Assembly (NCBI RefSeq): GCF_003725545.1 | Contig: NZ_RJLN01000011.1 | Span: 1-64,000, forward strand | DNA length: 64,000 nucleotides | Reading direction: 5' to 3' | Source: Micromonospora solifontis | GTDB taxonomy: Bacteria; Actinomycetota; Actinomycetes; Mycobacteriales; Micromonosporaceae | Part shown: positions 34,593-43,735 of the stretch, in pieces | Numbering within the stretch: the stretch's first letter is position 1 | How the letters are laid out: each line of letters opens with the position of its first letter | The notes under the pieces: model-generated | The model's database searches: none | What the model was told of the DNA's origin: nothing | Seen by the model: the letters and a program-made list of their open reading frames with translations, nothing else | Position numbers and translations under genes: made by a program

Positions 34593-36575
34593 TCACTCGG
34601 CCCGGAGGTTATCCAGGTCGTGGGTGCCCGGGCTGACCCAGATGAGCACCCCGCGGACGTCGGCCAGGGCCGAGGTGTCGCAGGACATCTGGTTGAGCAG
34701 GTCCACCTCCACCGTGGTGGTGGTGCCCTGGCCCACCCAGCCGAAGGCCGACTGGCACCAGGCGAACCCGGAACCGGTCTGCAGGGCGATGGCCGTCGAG
34801 GTGCCGGCCGTGGCCGAGGTGCGCAGGTCGTACCGGAGGGTGGCCTTGGCGGACAGGTCGACCGGGGCGGGCAGGGTCACCCCGAACCAACCGCCGCCGG
34901 TGGCCGCCACCTCCAGCCCGTACGCCCCGTCGGTGTGGAAGGCGGCGGTCTGCGCCACCGTGCCGGCGTCGGTCTGCCAGCTGCCGGGTGCCCAGCCCTC
35001 GACCCCGGTCTCCCAGGACGCGAGCCGGATCGGGTCCCCGGGCGCCGGCTTGACGGTGACGGTCAGGTCGGCGACGTTCGACACCCGGCCCGCGGCGTCC
35101 CGGACGGTGTAGTGCCCGGCCGCCTTGCCCTGGAACCCCTCCGCCGGGGTGAAGACGACCTCCCCGGACGCGGCCAGGGTGAAGGAGCCGCCGGGGGCGA
35201 CGAACGAGCGCTGCTGGCCGTACGCCGAGGGGTCGAGGTCAACGGTGGACGGCCGCACCGGGCCGGCGTACGCGATGTCGTTGCCGGTCGGGGTGAGGGT
35301 GACCGGCGTGCCGGCCTCGGTGGTCGCGGCGTCGTGGTCGGCGACCGGCGGGCGCGGCCGGTACCCGCGCCGGATGGTCTCCGCCGCGTTGCCCAGCGTG
35401 GTGCAGACCGGGCTCGGGCAGTAGACGGTGTAGCCGTCGTAGTCCGGGTAGAGGGTGCCGTCGTCCTGGACGCCGGAGAGGATCCAGTAGAGGAGGCCGT
35501 CGCCACCGCTGCGGATCACCGCGTCGGTCCAGCGCTGGTAGACCGGGTTGCGGGTGGCCTTGTCGGCCCAGCCGAACTCGCCCAGCATGACCGGCTTGCC
35601 GATCCGCTCGGCCTCCCGGCTGTGCCGCTCGATCCAGGCCACGCCCCAGTCGGCGTCCTTGTCCCAGTGGTCGGGGTAGAGGTGGTAGCCGGCGAGGTCC
35701 ACCGCGGGCAGCGCCGCAAGCGCCACCGTGTCGACGCCCTCACCGCAGTTGACCGTCCAGTCCGTCGCGGCCGGGCCGTCGCAGAAGAAGCCCTCGTCGC
35801 CGACGCCGACCAGGTGCTGCCGGTCGACCGCCTTGACGTGCCGGCTCATCTCGTCGGCCCAGGTGGTGAGGGTGGCGGTGGAGCAGGTGGGCGAGGTCGG
35901 GTACACCCCGGAGCCCTTGCAGCGCGGCTCGTTCGCCAACTCCCACGCCAGGACCGTCGGGTCGTCCCGGTAGGCCACCCCGGTCAGCGGGTTGACCCGG
36001 TTCAGCACGTGCGAGATCCAGTCCCGGTACCAGCCCCGGATCACCGGGTCGGTGTAGAAGTCGTCGTGGTACGTGCCGCCACGCCAGCGGACGTACTGGT
36101 CCATGCCGCCGAAGTCCCGCCAGTTGTTGGTCAGCGGGATCACCACCTTGACGCCGGCCCGCCGGGCGGCCCAGAGCACGTAGTCCAGGCGCTGCAACCC
36201 GTCCGGGCCGTCGTTGTAGGCCGGCCTGGTGCCGTCCCAGTACTGGAACCACACCCCGTCGGAGGGGCCGGACACCGAGTCGGTGCCGCCCGGGGTGCCG
36301 ATGTCGAGGAAGGCCCAGTGCCGCAGCACGGTGAACCCGGCCGCCTTCGCGTCGGCGAAGACGTCGTCGACCATCGTGCGGGACTTGTACTCCAGGTAGT
36401 AGTTGTTCGTCCCGGCGAACCGGAACGGCTTCCCGTCGAGGAAGAGCCGGCCGCCCTCGCGCACCACGAACCCGCTGTCGTGCCGGTCGGCCGCCGCGGC
36501 GGGCGCGCCGGCCATCCCCGTCGCCGCGAGCAGCCCGGTCAGGGCCAGCAGCACGCCGGCCAGTCGCCGCCTCAT
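34593..36575 (-). CDS. Secreted GH5 endo-beta-mannanase with C-terminal binding domain
   Basis: The product is 660 aa from the ATG at 36575 (GGAGGT site). A signal peptide ends near residue 29. The GH5 barrel spans about residues 33-395: acid/base Glu216 in 'WELANEPRC' and nucleophile Glu333 in 'MLGEFGWA'. A CshA-like immunoglobulin domain ('TPVTLTPTGNDI') follows at about 405-510, then a C-terminal beta-sandwich carbohydrate-binding domain (about 515-660). The 'GTNNYYLEYKS' opening and context point to mannan endo-1,4-beta-mannosidase. It is the last gene of the sugar operon, overlapping the GH2 gene by 4 bases. Confidence 0.88.
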   Translation of the reverse strand: MRRRLAGVLLALTGLLAATGMAGAPAAAADRHDSGFVVREGGRLFLDGKPFRFAGTNNYYLEYKSRTMVDDVFADAKAAGFTVLRHWAFLDIGTPGGTDSVSGPSDGVWFQYWDGTRPAYNDGPDGLQRLDYVLWAARRAGVKVVIPLTNNWRDFGGMDQYVRWRGGTYHDDFYTDPVIRGWYRDWISHVLNRVNPLTGVAYRDDPTVLAWELANEPRCKGSGVYPTSPTCSTATLTTWADEMSRHVKAVDRQHLVGVGDEGFFCDGPAATDWTVNCGEGVDTVALAALPAVDLAGYHLYPDHWDKDADWGVAWIERHSREAERIGKPVMLGEFGWADKATRNPVYQRWTDAVIRSGGDGLLYWILSGVQDDGTLYPDYDGYTVYCPSPVCTTLGNAAETIRRGYRPRPPVADHDAATTEAGTPVTLTPTGNDIAYAGPVRPSTVDLDPSAYGQQRSFVAPGGSFTLAASGEVVFTPAEGFQGKAAGHYTVRDAAGRVSNVADLTVTVKPAPGDPIRLASWETGVEGWAPGSWQTDAGTVAQTAAFHTDGAYGLEVAATGGGWFGVTLPAPVDLSAKATLRYDLRTSATAGTSTAIALQTGSGFAWCQSAFGWVGQGTTTTVEVDLLNQMSCDTSALADVRGVLIWVSPGTHDLDNLRAE

Positions 36576-39028
36576 GCCGTACCTCCGGTGATGTCGTTGA
36601 CGCAGCGCAGCACCGGCCGGCGGGTCAGCGCCACCGGGTCGAGCGGGGCGTCCGCGTGCACGGTGAACGTCGCCGATTCCCCCGGCAGCAGGGTGACCAG
36701 CGCCTGGTCGACCTGCGCGGCCGGGTCGAGCCGGTCCGGATACAAGGTCAGGTCGCGCAGCACCGTCCGGGCCGTCACCCGGACCCGCTGGCCGTCGCCG
36801 GCCGGCTCGACGGACGCGTCCAGCTCGGCCGCCGGCCAGTCGATCTCCCGGTCCTCGGCGAAGAACCACAGCGCCCGCTCCGCGCTGTCGCCGGCCTCCG
36901 CGACCAGCAGCTCGCGGCGGGCGTCGTCCGGCCGCGCCAGCTCCGCAGGCAGCGCCAGCACCACCGAGGAGTACGCGGGGACGTCCAGGTCGACCGAGGT
37001 CTTCGCCCTCGGCTCCCCGGCCAGGGTGAGCCGGGTGACCGTGGCCGGCGCCTGCCACGCCGAGCCGGTCTCGTTGACGGCCACCACCGCCAGTCCGCCG
37101 TCGCGTGGCTGCACGGTGAGCAGCCGGTCGGCGTACGCGCGGCGCAGCGCGTACCAGAGCGGCTTGCGCCGGCCGTCGCCGTCCACCGCCGCCCAGGAGG
37201 TGACCGGCCAGCAGTCGTTGAGCTGCCAGACGATGGTGCCGGCGCAGACCGGCCGGTGCGCGCGGAAGTGCTCGACCCCGAGCTGGATGGCCCGGGCCTG
37301 GTTGAGCTGGGTGAGGTAGTGCCAGTCGTCGAAGTCGGCGGGCGCCGGCAGGTGGGCGTCCAGGCCGCGCTGGAGCTTCCGGTCCCCGTCGATCGCCTTC
37401 TGGTGGTGGGCCATCCCCGGCGAGTCGTGGGCGAGCGGCTCGTCGGAGAGGGCCCGCCGCAGGGTCGCGTACGCCGGGGGCGCCTGGTAGCCGAACTCGG
37501 CCACGAAGCGCGGCAGGTACTCCCGGTACTTCGTGTAGTCGTCGGTGTTCCAGACGTCCCAGATGTGCATGGTGCCGTGCGCCGGGTCGTTGGGGTGGAT
37601 CTCCTCGCTGCCCGACCAGGGGCTGCCCGGCCAGTAGGGCCGGGTCGGGTCCAGCTCCGCCACGATCGCGGGCAGCAGCTCCAGGTAGTAGCCCCGGCCC
37701 CAGGTGCGGCCCGCGAGGGGCTCCTGCCAGTCCCAGTCGTGCCAGCCCCAGATGTTCTCGTTGTTGCCGGTCCAGAGCACCAGCGACGGGTGGCTCGCGA
37801 GCCGGCTGACCTGTTCACGGGCCTCCGCCTCGACCTCGGTGCGGAACGGCTCCTCCTCCGGGTACGCCGCGCAGGCGAAGAGGAAGTCCTGCTGCACCAG
37901 CAGGCCGCGCTCGTCGGCCAGCTGGTAGAAGTCGTCCGACTCGTACCGGCCGCCGCCCCAGATCCGCAGCAGGTTGACGTTCGCCCCGAGGGCCTGGGCG
38001 AACCGCTCGGCCAGCCGCTGCCGGGTGACCCGGTTGGGGAACGCGTCGTCGGGGATCCAGTTGACGCCCTTGACGAAGACCGGCACGTCGTTGACGTGCA
38101 GCACGAACGGAGTGCCGTGCGCGTCGGGGGTGGTGTCCAGGCGGACCGAGCGGAAGCCGATCCGACGGGACCAGCCGTCCAGCGCCCGACCGTCCCCGGT
38201 GCGGAGGGTCACCGCCAGGTCGTGCAGGGGCTGCGCGCCGTACCCGACGGGCCACCACAGCTCGGGGTCCGCGACGGTGAGCGACGCCACGGCCGTGCGC
38301 TCCCCCGCCGGGACGGTGACCTCGACGGCCGCGCCGGCCACGGTGGCGTGCACGGTCAGCGGCGCGTCGGTCACCCGCTCGACCTCGACGTGCAGCTCCA
38401 CCCGGCCGGTGCCGTCGGCGACGGTGACCAGCGGCCGCACCGACGCCAGCCGGGCCGTGGACCAGGCGTGCAACCCGATCTCCTGCCAGACGCCGGCGGT
38501 CACCACCGTCGGTCCCCAGTCCCAGCCGAAGTTGCAGGCGGTCTTGCGGATGAAGTTGAACGGCTCGGGGTACGCGTTGGGCCGGTCACCGAGCCGCTCG
38601 CGGTGCGCCTCGGCGTAGCGGTACGGCGAGTCGAAGCGGACGGCCAGCGTGTTGTCGCCGGGTCGCAGCAGTGACCCGACGGCGAACCGGTAGCCGCGGT
38701 GCTGGTTCTCGGTACGGCCGATGTCGGCGCCGTTGAGGATGACCGTGGCGACCGTGTCCAGGCCGGCGCAGACCAGGTCGACCCGGTCGTCGTCGCCGGG
38801 CTGCCAGGCGAAGGTGGTCTCGTAGACCCAGTCGGTCCGCCCGATCCAGCCGAGCCGGTTCTCGTTGTCGTCCAGGTACGGGTCGGGAATGAGGCCGGCC
38901 GCCAGCAGGTCGGTGTGCACGCAGCCGGGCACGGTGGCCGGGACCGCCTGGTCGGCGATCTCCGGCGGCACCTGCGGACCGGGTACGGCCCGCAGCACCC
39001 AACCGTCGTGCAACGTCTGCCGGGTCAC
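36572..39028 (-). CDS. GH2 beta-mannosidase
   Basis: The product is 818 aa from the GTG at 39028; residues upstream are out of family. No signal peptide, so it is cytoplasmic. It has the GH2 sandwich domain, immunoglobulin-like domain and barrel. The acid/base Glu lies in 'LWTGNNENIWGW' and the nucleophile Glu in 'FVAEFGYQAPPAY', the pattern of family 2 beta-mannosidases rather than beta-galactosidases. It releases mannose from imported manno-oligosaccharides. It overlaps the upstream permease by 4 bases (GTGA) and the downstream mannanase by 4 bases. Confidence 0.9.
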   Translation of the reverse strand: MTRQTLHDGWVLRAVPGPQVPPEIADQAVPATVPGCVHTDLLAAGLIPDPYLDDNENRLGWIGRTDWVYETTFAWQPGDDDRVDLVCAGLDTVATVILNGADIGRTENQHRGYRFAVGSLLRPGDNTLAVRFDSPYRYAEAHRERLGDRPNAYPEPFNFIRKTACNFGWDWGPTVVTAGVWQEIGLHAWSTARLASVRPLVTVADGTGRVELHVEVERVTDAPLTVHATVAGAAVEVTVPAGERTAVASLTVADPELWWPVGYGAQPLHDLAVTLRTGDGRALDGWSRRIGFRSVRLDTTPDAHGTPFVLHVNDVPVFVKGVNWIPDDAFPNRVTRQRLAERFAQALGANVNLLRIWGGGRYESDDFYQLADERGLLVQQDFLFACAAYPEEEPFRTEVEAEAREQVSRLASHPSLVLWTGNNENIWGWHDWDWQEPLAGRTWGRGYYLELLPAIVAELDPTRPYWPGSPWSGSEEIHPNDPAHGTMHIWDVWNTDDYTKYREYLPRFVAEFGYQAPPAYATLRRALSDEPLAHDSPGMAHHQKAIDGDRKLQRGLDAHLPAPADFDDWHYLTQLNQARAIQLGVEHFRAHRPVCAGTIVWQLNDCWPVTSWAAVDGDGRRKPLWYALRRAYADRLLTVQPRDGGLAVVAVNETGSAWQAPATVTRLTLAGEPRAKTSVDLDVPAYSSVVLALPAELARPDDARRELLVAEAGDSAERALWFFAEDREIDWPAAELDASVEPAGDGQRVRVTARTVLRDLTLYPDRLDPAAQVDQALVTLLPGESATFTVHADAPLDPVALTRRPVLRCVNDITGGTA

Positions 39029-39924
39029 GACTTCACCGCGCCTTCCATGATTCCGCGGACGATCTGGCGTCCACCGATGAACAGCATGACCAGCAGGGGG
39101 ACGGTCGCGATGAACGCGCCCGCCAGCACCCGCCGGTAGATCACGTAGTTGCCACTGGCCAGGTCGGAGACCGCCACCATGGAGGTCGGGAAGTCGGTGC
39201 CGCTCAGCGTGATCAGCGGCCACTGGAAGTCGTTCCAGGTGGCCACGAAGGTGAGCAGGCCGAGCACCGCCAGGGCCGGGCGGATCGCCGGCAGCACGAT
39301 GTTGGCGTACACCCGCATGGTGGTGGCGCCGTCCATCCGGGCCGACTCGACCAGCTCGTCCGGGACGGTGTTGACGATGAACTGCCGCATGTAGAACACG
39401 CCGAACGCGGTGACCAGGCCGGGGGCGATGACCGCGAGCAGGGTGCCGTTCCAGCCGAGCTTGCCCATCACGATGTAGAGCGCCACGATGCCGAGCTGGT
39501 TGGGCACGGTCAGGGTGAGCACCACGAACAGCATCAGCGCGCTGCTGCCCTTGAACCGCAGCTTGGCGAAGGCGAACCCGGCCAGGGAGCAGAAGAAGAG
39601 CACCGAGGCGGTGACCACGGTCGAGACGATGACGCTGTTGACCAGCGAGGCCGCGAAGTAGACGTCCTGGAGCGAGAAGACCTCGTCGACGTTGGTCATG
39701 AACCGGTCGCCCGGGATGATCGCCGGCGGCAGCTTCGCGAGGGCCTCGTCGTTGCTGGTCGCGATGACGAACATCCAGTACAGCGGGAACGCGGCGAACA
39801 GCAGGGTCACCGCGAGGAAGAGGTAGGTCCAGAACCCGGCCGGGGTGTCCTGCGGGGCCCGGGCCATCAACCGCGGCTTGCGCCGGGCCGGGGTGGCGGT
39901 ACGCGGGGGTGCCACGGCGGTCAT
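39025..39924 (-). CDS. Carbohydrate ABC transporter permease, MalG type
   Basis: The product is 299 aa from the ATG at 39924. Six membrane segments and the EAA loop ('ELVESARMDGATTMRVYANIVLPAIRPALAVLGLL') are present. It pairs with the MalF-type permease whose stop overlaps its start by 4 bases to form the channel for oligosaccharide import. No ATPase gene lies in the operon. Confidence 0.94.
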   Translation of the reverse strand: MTAVAPPRTATPARRKPRLMARAPQDTPAGFWTYLFLAVTLLFAAFPLYWMFVIATSNDEALAKLPPAIIPGDRFMTNVDEVFSLQDVYFAASLVNSVIVSTVVTASVLFFCSLAGFAFAKLRFKGSSALMLFVVLTLTVPNQLGIVALYIVMGKLGWNGTLLAVIAPGLVTAFGVFYMRQFIVNTVPDELVESARMDGATTMRVYANIVLPAIRPALAVLGLLTFVATWNDFQWPLITLSGTDFPTSMVAVSDLASGNYVIYRRVLAGAFIATVPLLVMLFIGGRQIVRGIMEGAVKS

Positions 39925-40934
39925 TTGCGCCCTCCGGACAGTCGGTTCGTCAGCACGTAGTTGATGCCGGCGACGATCAGGATGATCAGGAAGAGGGCCC
40001 AGGACATCGCCGCGGCGTAGCCGAGGTTGAGGTCCTTCCAGCCGACCTTGTAGATGAGCTGGGCGATGGTCTGCCACTCGCCGTTGGGGCCGCCGGTGGC
40101 GGCCTGCGCGTTCGGGTCGAAGAGCATCGGCTCGGTGAAGAGCTGGAGCCCGCCGATGGTGGAGAGGATGACCGTGAACAGCACGACCGGCTGGATCATC
40201 GGCACGGTGATCCGCCAGAGCTGCTTCCACGGGCCGGCGCCGTCGATCGCGGCCGCCTCGTAGACGTCGCGCGGGATGGACTGCATCGCGGCCAGGTAGA
40301 GCAGGGCGTTGTAGCCGATCCACTTCCAGTTGACCATCGTGGCGACGGCGATCCAGGAGTGCAGCTTGTCGGCCCGCCAGTCGATCGGGTCGTCCGGACC
40401 GCCGAGGCCGAACAGGCCGAGCACCCAGTTGGCCATGCCGAAGTCGCGGGAGAAGAAGACGCTGAACACCATCGTCGAGGCGACGATCGGCGTGACGTAC
40501 GGCAGCAGCACGCCGACCCGCCACCAGGTCTGCGCCCGCAGCCGGCGGTTGAGCAGCGAGGCGACCACGAGGGCGAGCAGCAGCTGGGGCACCGAGGAGA
40601 GCAGGAAGATGCCAAAGGTGTTGTAGAGGGCGTTCCAGAAGTCCTCGTCGCCGACGAGCTTGCTGAAGTTCGCGAAGCCCGCCCAGTACGGCAGCGTCGG
40701 GTCGTCGAGCCGGTAGTTGCGCAGCGAGACCACCGCGTTGAACAGCAGCGGGAAGAGCCCGAACACGATGAAGAGCAGGAAGAACGGCGCGATCATCAGG
40801 TACGGCATGTAGCGCATGTCGAAGCGGTACAGCCGGTTGCGCCAGGTCAGCCGCCGGTCGTCGCCCCCGGAGCGGCCGCGCCTCGGCGCGGATCGGTGGC
40901 TCGACGACGCGGGCGCGGCACGGGTGGTGGACAT
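39921..40934 (-). CDS. Carbohydrate ABC transporter permease, MalF type
   Basis: The product is 337 aa from the ATG at 40934 (GGAGTG site). A Ser/Arg-rich N-terminus of about 45 residues precedes six membrane segments. The EAA loop reads 'VYEAAAIDGAGPWKQLWRITVPMIQPV'. It lies 82 bases after the binding-protein gene, with a strong stem-loop between them. Confidence 0.94.
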   Translation of the reverse strand: MSTTRAAPASSSHRSAPRRGRSGGDDRRLTWRNRLYRFDMRYMPYLMIAPFFLLFIVFGLFPLLFNAVVSLRNYRLDDPTLPYWAGFANFSKLVGDEDFWNALYNTFGIFLLSSVPQLLLALVVASLLNRRLRAQTWWRVGVLLPYVTPIVASTMVFSVFFSRDFGMANWVLGLFGLGGPDDPIDWRADKLHSWIAVATMVNWKWIGYNALLYLAAMQSIPRDVYEAAAIDGAGPWKQLWRITVPMIQPVVLFTVILSTIGGLQLFTEPMLFDPNAQAATGGPNGEWQTIAQLIYKVGWKDLNLGYAAAMSWALFLIILIVAGINYVLTNRLSGGRK

Positions 40935-40973
40935 CGGAACACTCCAGGGCCGAGATGGGGTGACGGGTGAGGC

Positions 40974-41007
40974 GGTGGCGGAGCGGGTCACCGCCCGCTC
41001 CGCCACC
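40974..41007 (-). terminator. Stem-loop between binding protein and permease genes
   Basis: A 14-bp perfect stem (40974-40987 with 40994-41007) lies 9 bases after the binding-protein stop. In ABC operons such a structure commonly causes partial termination or 3'-end protection so that binding protein is made in excess. Confidence 0.65.
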
Positions 41008-41016
41008 CGTGCTGCG

Positions 41017-42300
41017 TCAGGAGTTGGCGGCCTTCTCGGCCTGCTTGACCGCCTCGCCCCAGGCGGCGTCCGGCTTCAGGCTCTTGTTCTGCACCCGGGT
41101 GATGACGTTCTCGACCGCGACCCGGGTCGGGCCGTTCTTCTTGCCGAGGTACTGCGGGGTGAGACCCTGGGCCATCTTCGGGAAGATCTGCCCGACCGGG
41201 GCGTTGTTGAAGAACGGGTTCTTGAAGTCGGCGATCGCCGGGTCCGAGTAGAGCGCCGGCTGCGACGGCAGGTTGCCGACCTTCTTGAAGATCTCGATCT
41301 GCTGCTCCGGCTGGACCAGCCACTCCAGCAGCTTGTACGCCTCGTCGACGTGCTTGCCCTGCTTCGGGATGGTCAGGAACGAGCCGCCCCAGTTGCCGCC
41401 GCCGCCGGGCACCGCGGCGATGTCCCACTTGCCCTGGGTGCCGGGCGCGGTGTCCTTGATGTGGCCGAGCATCCACGCCGGGCAGGCGAGCACGGCGAAG
41501 GAGCCGCTGGTGAAGCCCTTGTCCCAGTCGGCCTGGAAGCTGGCCAGGTTGGCCGACAGGCCGGCCTGGATGGCCCTGATGGTGTAGTCGAAGGCGACCT
41601 TGGGGCCGCCGTCCATCTGCAGCTGCTCCTGATCGTTGAAGAAGCCGACCGGCTGCTGGCCGAGGATCGGGTTGAACAGGTTGGTGCCCGAGTCGATGAA
41701 CTTCTTCTTGGTCTTGGTGGTGTACTGCTGGCCGACCTCGATGAACTTGTCCCAGGTGGGCCAGAGCGCGGAGACCTGGTCGCGGTCGGTGGGCAGGCCG
41801 GCGGCCTTGAACAGGTCGGTCCGGTAGCACATGGCCAGGCCGCCGACGTCGGTGCCGAGGCCGATCTGGGTCTTGCCGTCGGCCGACAGGGACTGCTTCC
41901 ACTTCCAGGGCAGGTACTTGCTCTCGTACGAGCCGGCGCCCTTGTCGAGCAGGTTGACGAACTTGTCGGACTGGCTGCGGAACTGGACCATGAAGCCCTC
42001 GTCGATCGCCGCGATGTCCGGCGCGCCGTTGCCGGCGACGAGCTTCTTCTGCAGGTCCTCGTGCTGGGCGTTGTACTCGCCCGAGTTGAGCTGGATCTTG
42101 ACGTTCGGGTGCGCGGCCTCGTACTTGGTCTTGAGGTCGGTCAGGCCGAAGTCGCCCCAGAAATTGATTTTCAAGGTGACCTGCCCGCCGGCCGCGTCCG
42201 AGCCGCCGGTGGTGCTCTTGCCACTGCACGCCGCGACCATGACCAGGCTGACGGCACCCACGGTGGCCGCCCGGGCCCAGTGCGTCCAGGACCGTTTCAT
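41017..42300 (-). CDS. Sugar ABC transporter substrate-binding lipoprotein
   Basis: The product is 427 aa from the ATG at 42300 (AGGA site 7 bases upstream). A lipobox 'VMVAAC' at about residues 20-25 follows a basic, hydrophobic signal sequence. The mature part is a type-1 extracellular solute-binding fold ('VTLKINFWGDFGLTDLKTKYEAAHPNVKIQL', 'LPWKWKQSLSADGKT', 'FLTIPKQGKHVDEAYKLLEWL'). Context with mannanase and beta-mannosidase suggests manno-oligosaccharides as ligand. It is the first gene of the operon and carries a LacI-type operator just upstream. Confidence 0.92.
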   Translation of the reverse strand: MKRSWTHWARAATVGAVSLVMVAACSGKSTTGGSDAAGGQVTLKINFWGDFGLTDLKTKYEAAHPNVKIQLNSGEYNAQHEDLQKKLVAGNGAPDIAAIDEGFMVQFRSQSDKFVNLLDKGAGSYESKYLPWKWKQSLSADGKTQIGLGTDVGGLAMCYRTDLFKAAGLPTDRDQVSALWPTWDKFIEVGQQYTTKTKKKFIDSGTNLFNPILGQQPVGFFNDQEQLQMDGGPKVAFDYTIRAIQAGLSANLASFQADWDKGFTSGSFAVLACPAWMLGHIKDTAPGTQGKWDIAAVPGGGGNWGGSFLTIPKQGKHVDEAYKLLEWLVQPEQQIEIFKKVGNLPSQPALYSDPAIADFKNPFFNNAPVGQIFPKMAQGLTPQYLGKKNGPTRVAVENVITRVQNKSLKPDAAWGEAVKQAEKAANS

Positions 42301-42319
42301 GTCATTCCTCCGCGCCAAA

Positions 42320-42333
42320 TGGGAACGCTCCCG
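42320..42333. promoter_or_regulatory. LacI-family operator O1 (binding-protein gene)
   Basis: TGGGAACGCTCCCG closely resembles the TGGGAGCGCTCCCA operator of actinobacterial LacI-family sugar repressors such as CebR. It sits 20 bases upstream of the lipoprotein start, where bound repressor would block transcription. Confidence 0.65.
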
Positions 42334-42444
42334 AGATCGAGAGACGTTGACTGAACCGGATAAGTGAGCACACCGTACGGGTGACCCCGGACACTGTCAA
42401 CGGCCGGTTAACAGCGAGGCCGTCCCGTAATCTTTCCGAGGCTG

Positions 42445-42458
42445 TGGGAGCGCGACCA
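42445..42458. promoter_or_regulatory. LacI-family operator O2
   Basis: TGGGAGCGCGACCA matches TGGGAGCGCTCCCA at 12 of 14 positions. It lies between the two divergent starts and could allow looping with O1 or autoregulation of the LacI gene. Confidence 0.5.
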
Positions 42459-42681
42459 TGCGTGGTGAAGCGCTCTCCGAAGCAAAATCGTGAGCGGCGG
42501 CCCGGCGGAAACCGGCGGCCGAGGTCGTACGCTTAACCGAACAAGTGGCGGGCTGTACGGTCCAGTCACGAGAGCCCCGGGCGTGCGGACCGCCGCCGGG
42601 GGCGTTGCAGTAGCGTGACAGCCGCCGGCCACCCCGGCGGCGCAGGACTCGCCCCCCAGGGGCCGGACACAGTGGAGGAAC

Positions 42682-43707
42682 ATGCCGGTGAAGCGGCCGA
42701 CCATCGCCGACGTCGCCCGGCGGGCCGGGGTCTCCAAGGGTGCGGTGTCGTACGCGCTGAACGGGCAGCCCGGCGTGTCCGAGGCGACCCGCCAGCGCAT
42801 CCTGGCCATCGCCGCCGAGATCGGGTTCAGCCCGAGCAGCGCCGCCCGGGCGCTCTCCGGCGCCACCGCCAAGGCGGTCGGCCTGGCCCTCTGCCGGCCC
42901 GCCCGGATACTGGGCATCGAGCCGTTCTTCATGGAGCTGATCAGCGGCGTCGAGGCCGAGCTGTCGGCCCGCTCGTACGCGCTGACCCTGCAGGTGGTGG
43001 CCGACCAGGAGGCGGAGATCGCGGTCTACCGCCGGTGGTGGGCCGAGCGGCGGGTGGACGGCGTGTTCGTCTGCGACCTGCGCACCGACGACCAACGGGT
43101 GCCGGCGCTGGAGGAGCTGCAACTGCCCGCCGTGGTGATCGGCGGGCCCGGCCACACCGGCAACCTGACCAGCGTCTGGTCCGACGACGCCGCCGCGCTG
43201 GTGGAGACCGTCGAGTACCTGGTCGCCCTCGGACACCGGCGGATCGCCCGGGTCGGCGGCCTGCCCTCGCTGCTGCACACCGAGATCCGCACCGACGCGT
43301 TCACCGAGGTGTGCCGCCGGCTCGGGCTCGACGACGCGACCACGGTCTGGTCCGACTACACCGGCGAGGAGGGCGCCCGGGCCACCCGGCGGCTGCTCAG
43401 CTCCGCCAACCGGCCCACCGCGGTCATCTACGACAACGACGTGATGGCGATCGCCGGGCTCTCCGTCGCCCAGGAGATGGGCCTGGCCGTGCCGGGCGAC
43501 CTGTCCATCGTCGCCTGGGACGACTCCCCGCTCTGCCAGCTGGTGCACCCGCCGCTGACCGCGCTGGGCCGAGACATCCCGGCGTACGGGGCACACGCCG
43601 CGCGGCAACTGCTGGCGGTGATCGCGGGCGAGCCGGTCACCCGCGTGCAGGACGAGACGGCGCACCTCACCCCGCGCGGCAGCACCGCACCGCCACGGGC
43701 TCGATGA
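42682..43707 (+). CDS. LacI-family transcriptional regulator
   Basis: The product is 341 aa. The N-terminal helix-turn-helix reads 'TIADVARRAGVSKGAVSYALNGQPGVSEATRQRI', with the hinge helix 'SSAARALSG', followed by a periplasmic-binding-protein-like sensor domain ('DGVFVCDLRTDDQ', 'DNDVMAIAGLSVAQEMGLAVPGDLSIVAWDDSPL'). It is divergent from the mannan operon and probably represses it until a manno-oligosaccharide inducer binds. A GGAGGAA site precedes the ATG. Confidence 0.93.
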   Translation: MPVKRPTIADVARRAGVSKGAVSYALNGQPGVSEATRQRILAIAAEIGFSPSSAARALSGATAKAVGLALCRPARILGIEPFFMELISGVEAELSARSYALTLQVVADQEAEIAVYRRWWAERRVDGVFVCDLRTDDQRVPALEELQLPAVVIGGPGHTGNLTSVWSDDAAALVETVEYLVALGHRRIARVGGLPSLLHTEIRTDAFTEVCRRLGLDDATTVWSDYTGEEGARATRRLLSSANRPTAVIYDNDVMAIAGLSVAQEMGLAVPGDLSIVAWDDSPLCQLVHPPLTALGRDIPAYGAHAARQLLAVIAGEPVTRVQDETAHLTPRGSTAPPRAR

Positions 43708-43735
43708 ACCGGTTAAGCGCGGGTCCTGAACCAGT

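Larger units (their letters stand above)
42301..42681. other. Divergent control region, sugar operon and lacI-type gene
   Basis: This 381-base region holds the two start regions and at least two LacI-like palindromes (42320-42333 and 42445-42458), with a third, weaker AGCGCT-centred site near 42467-42478. I see no gene. Confidence 0.6.
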
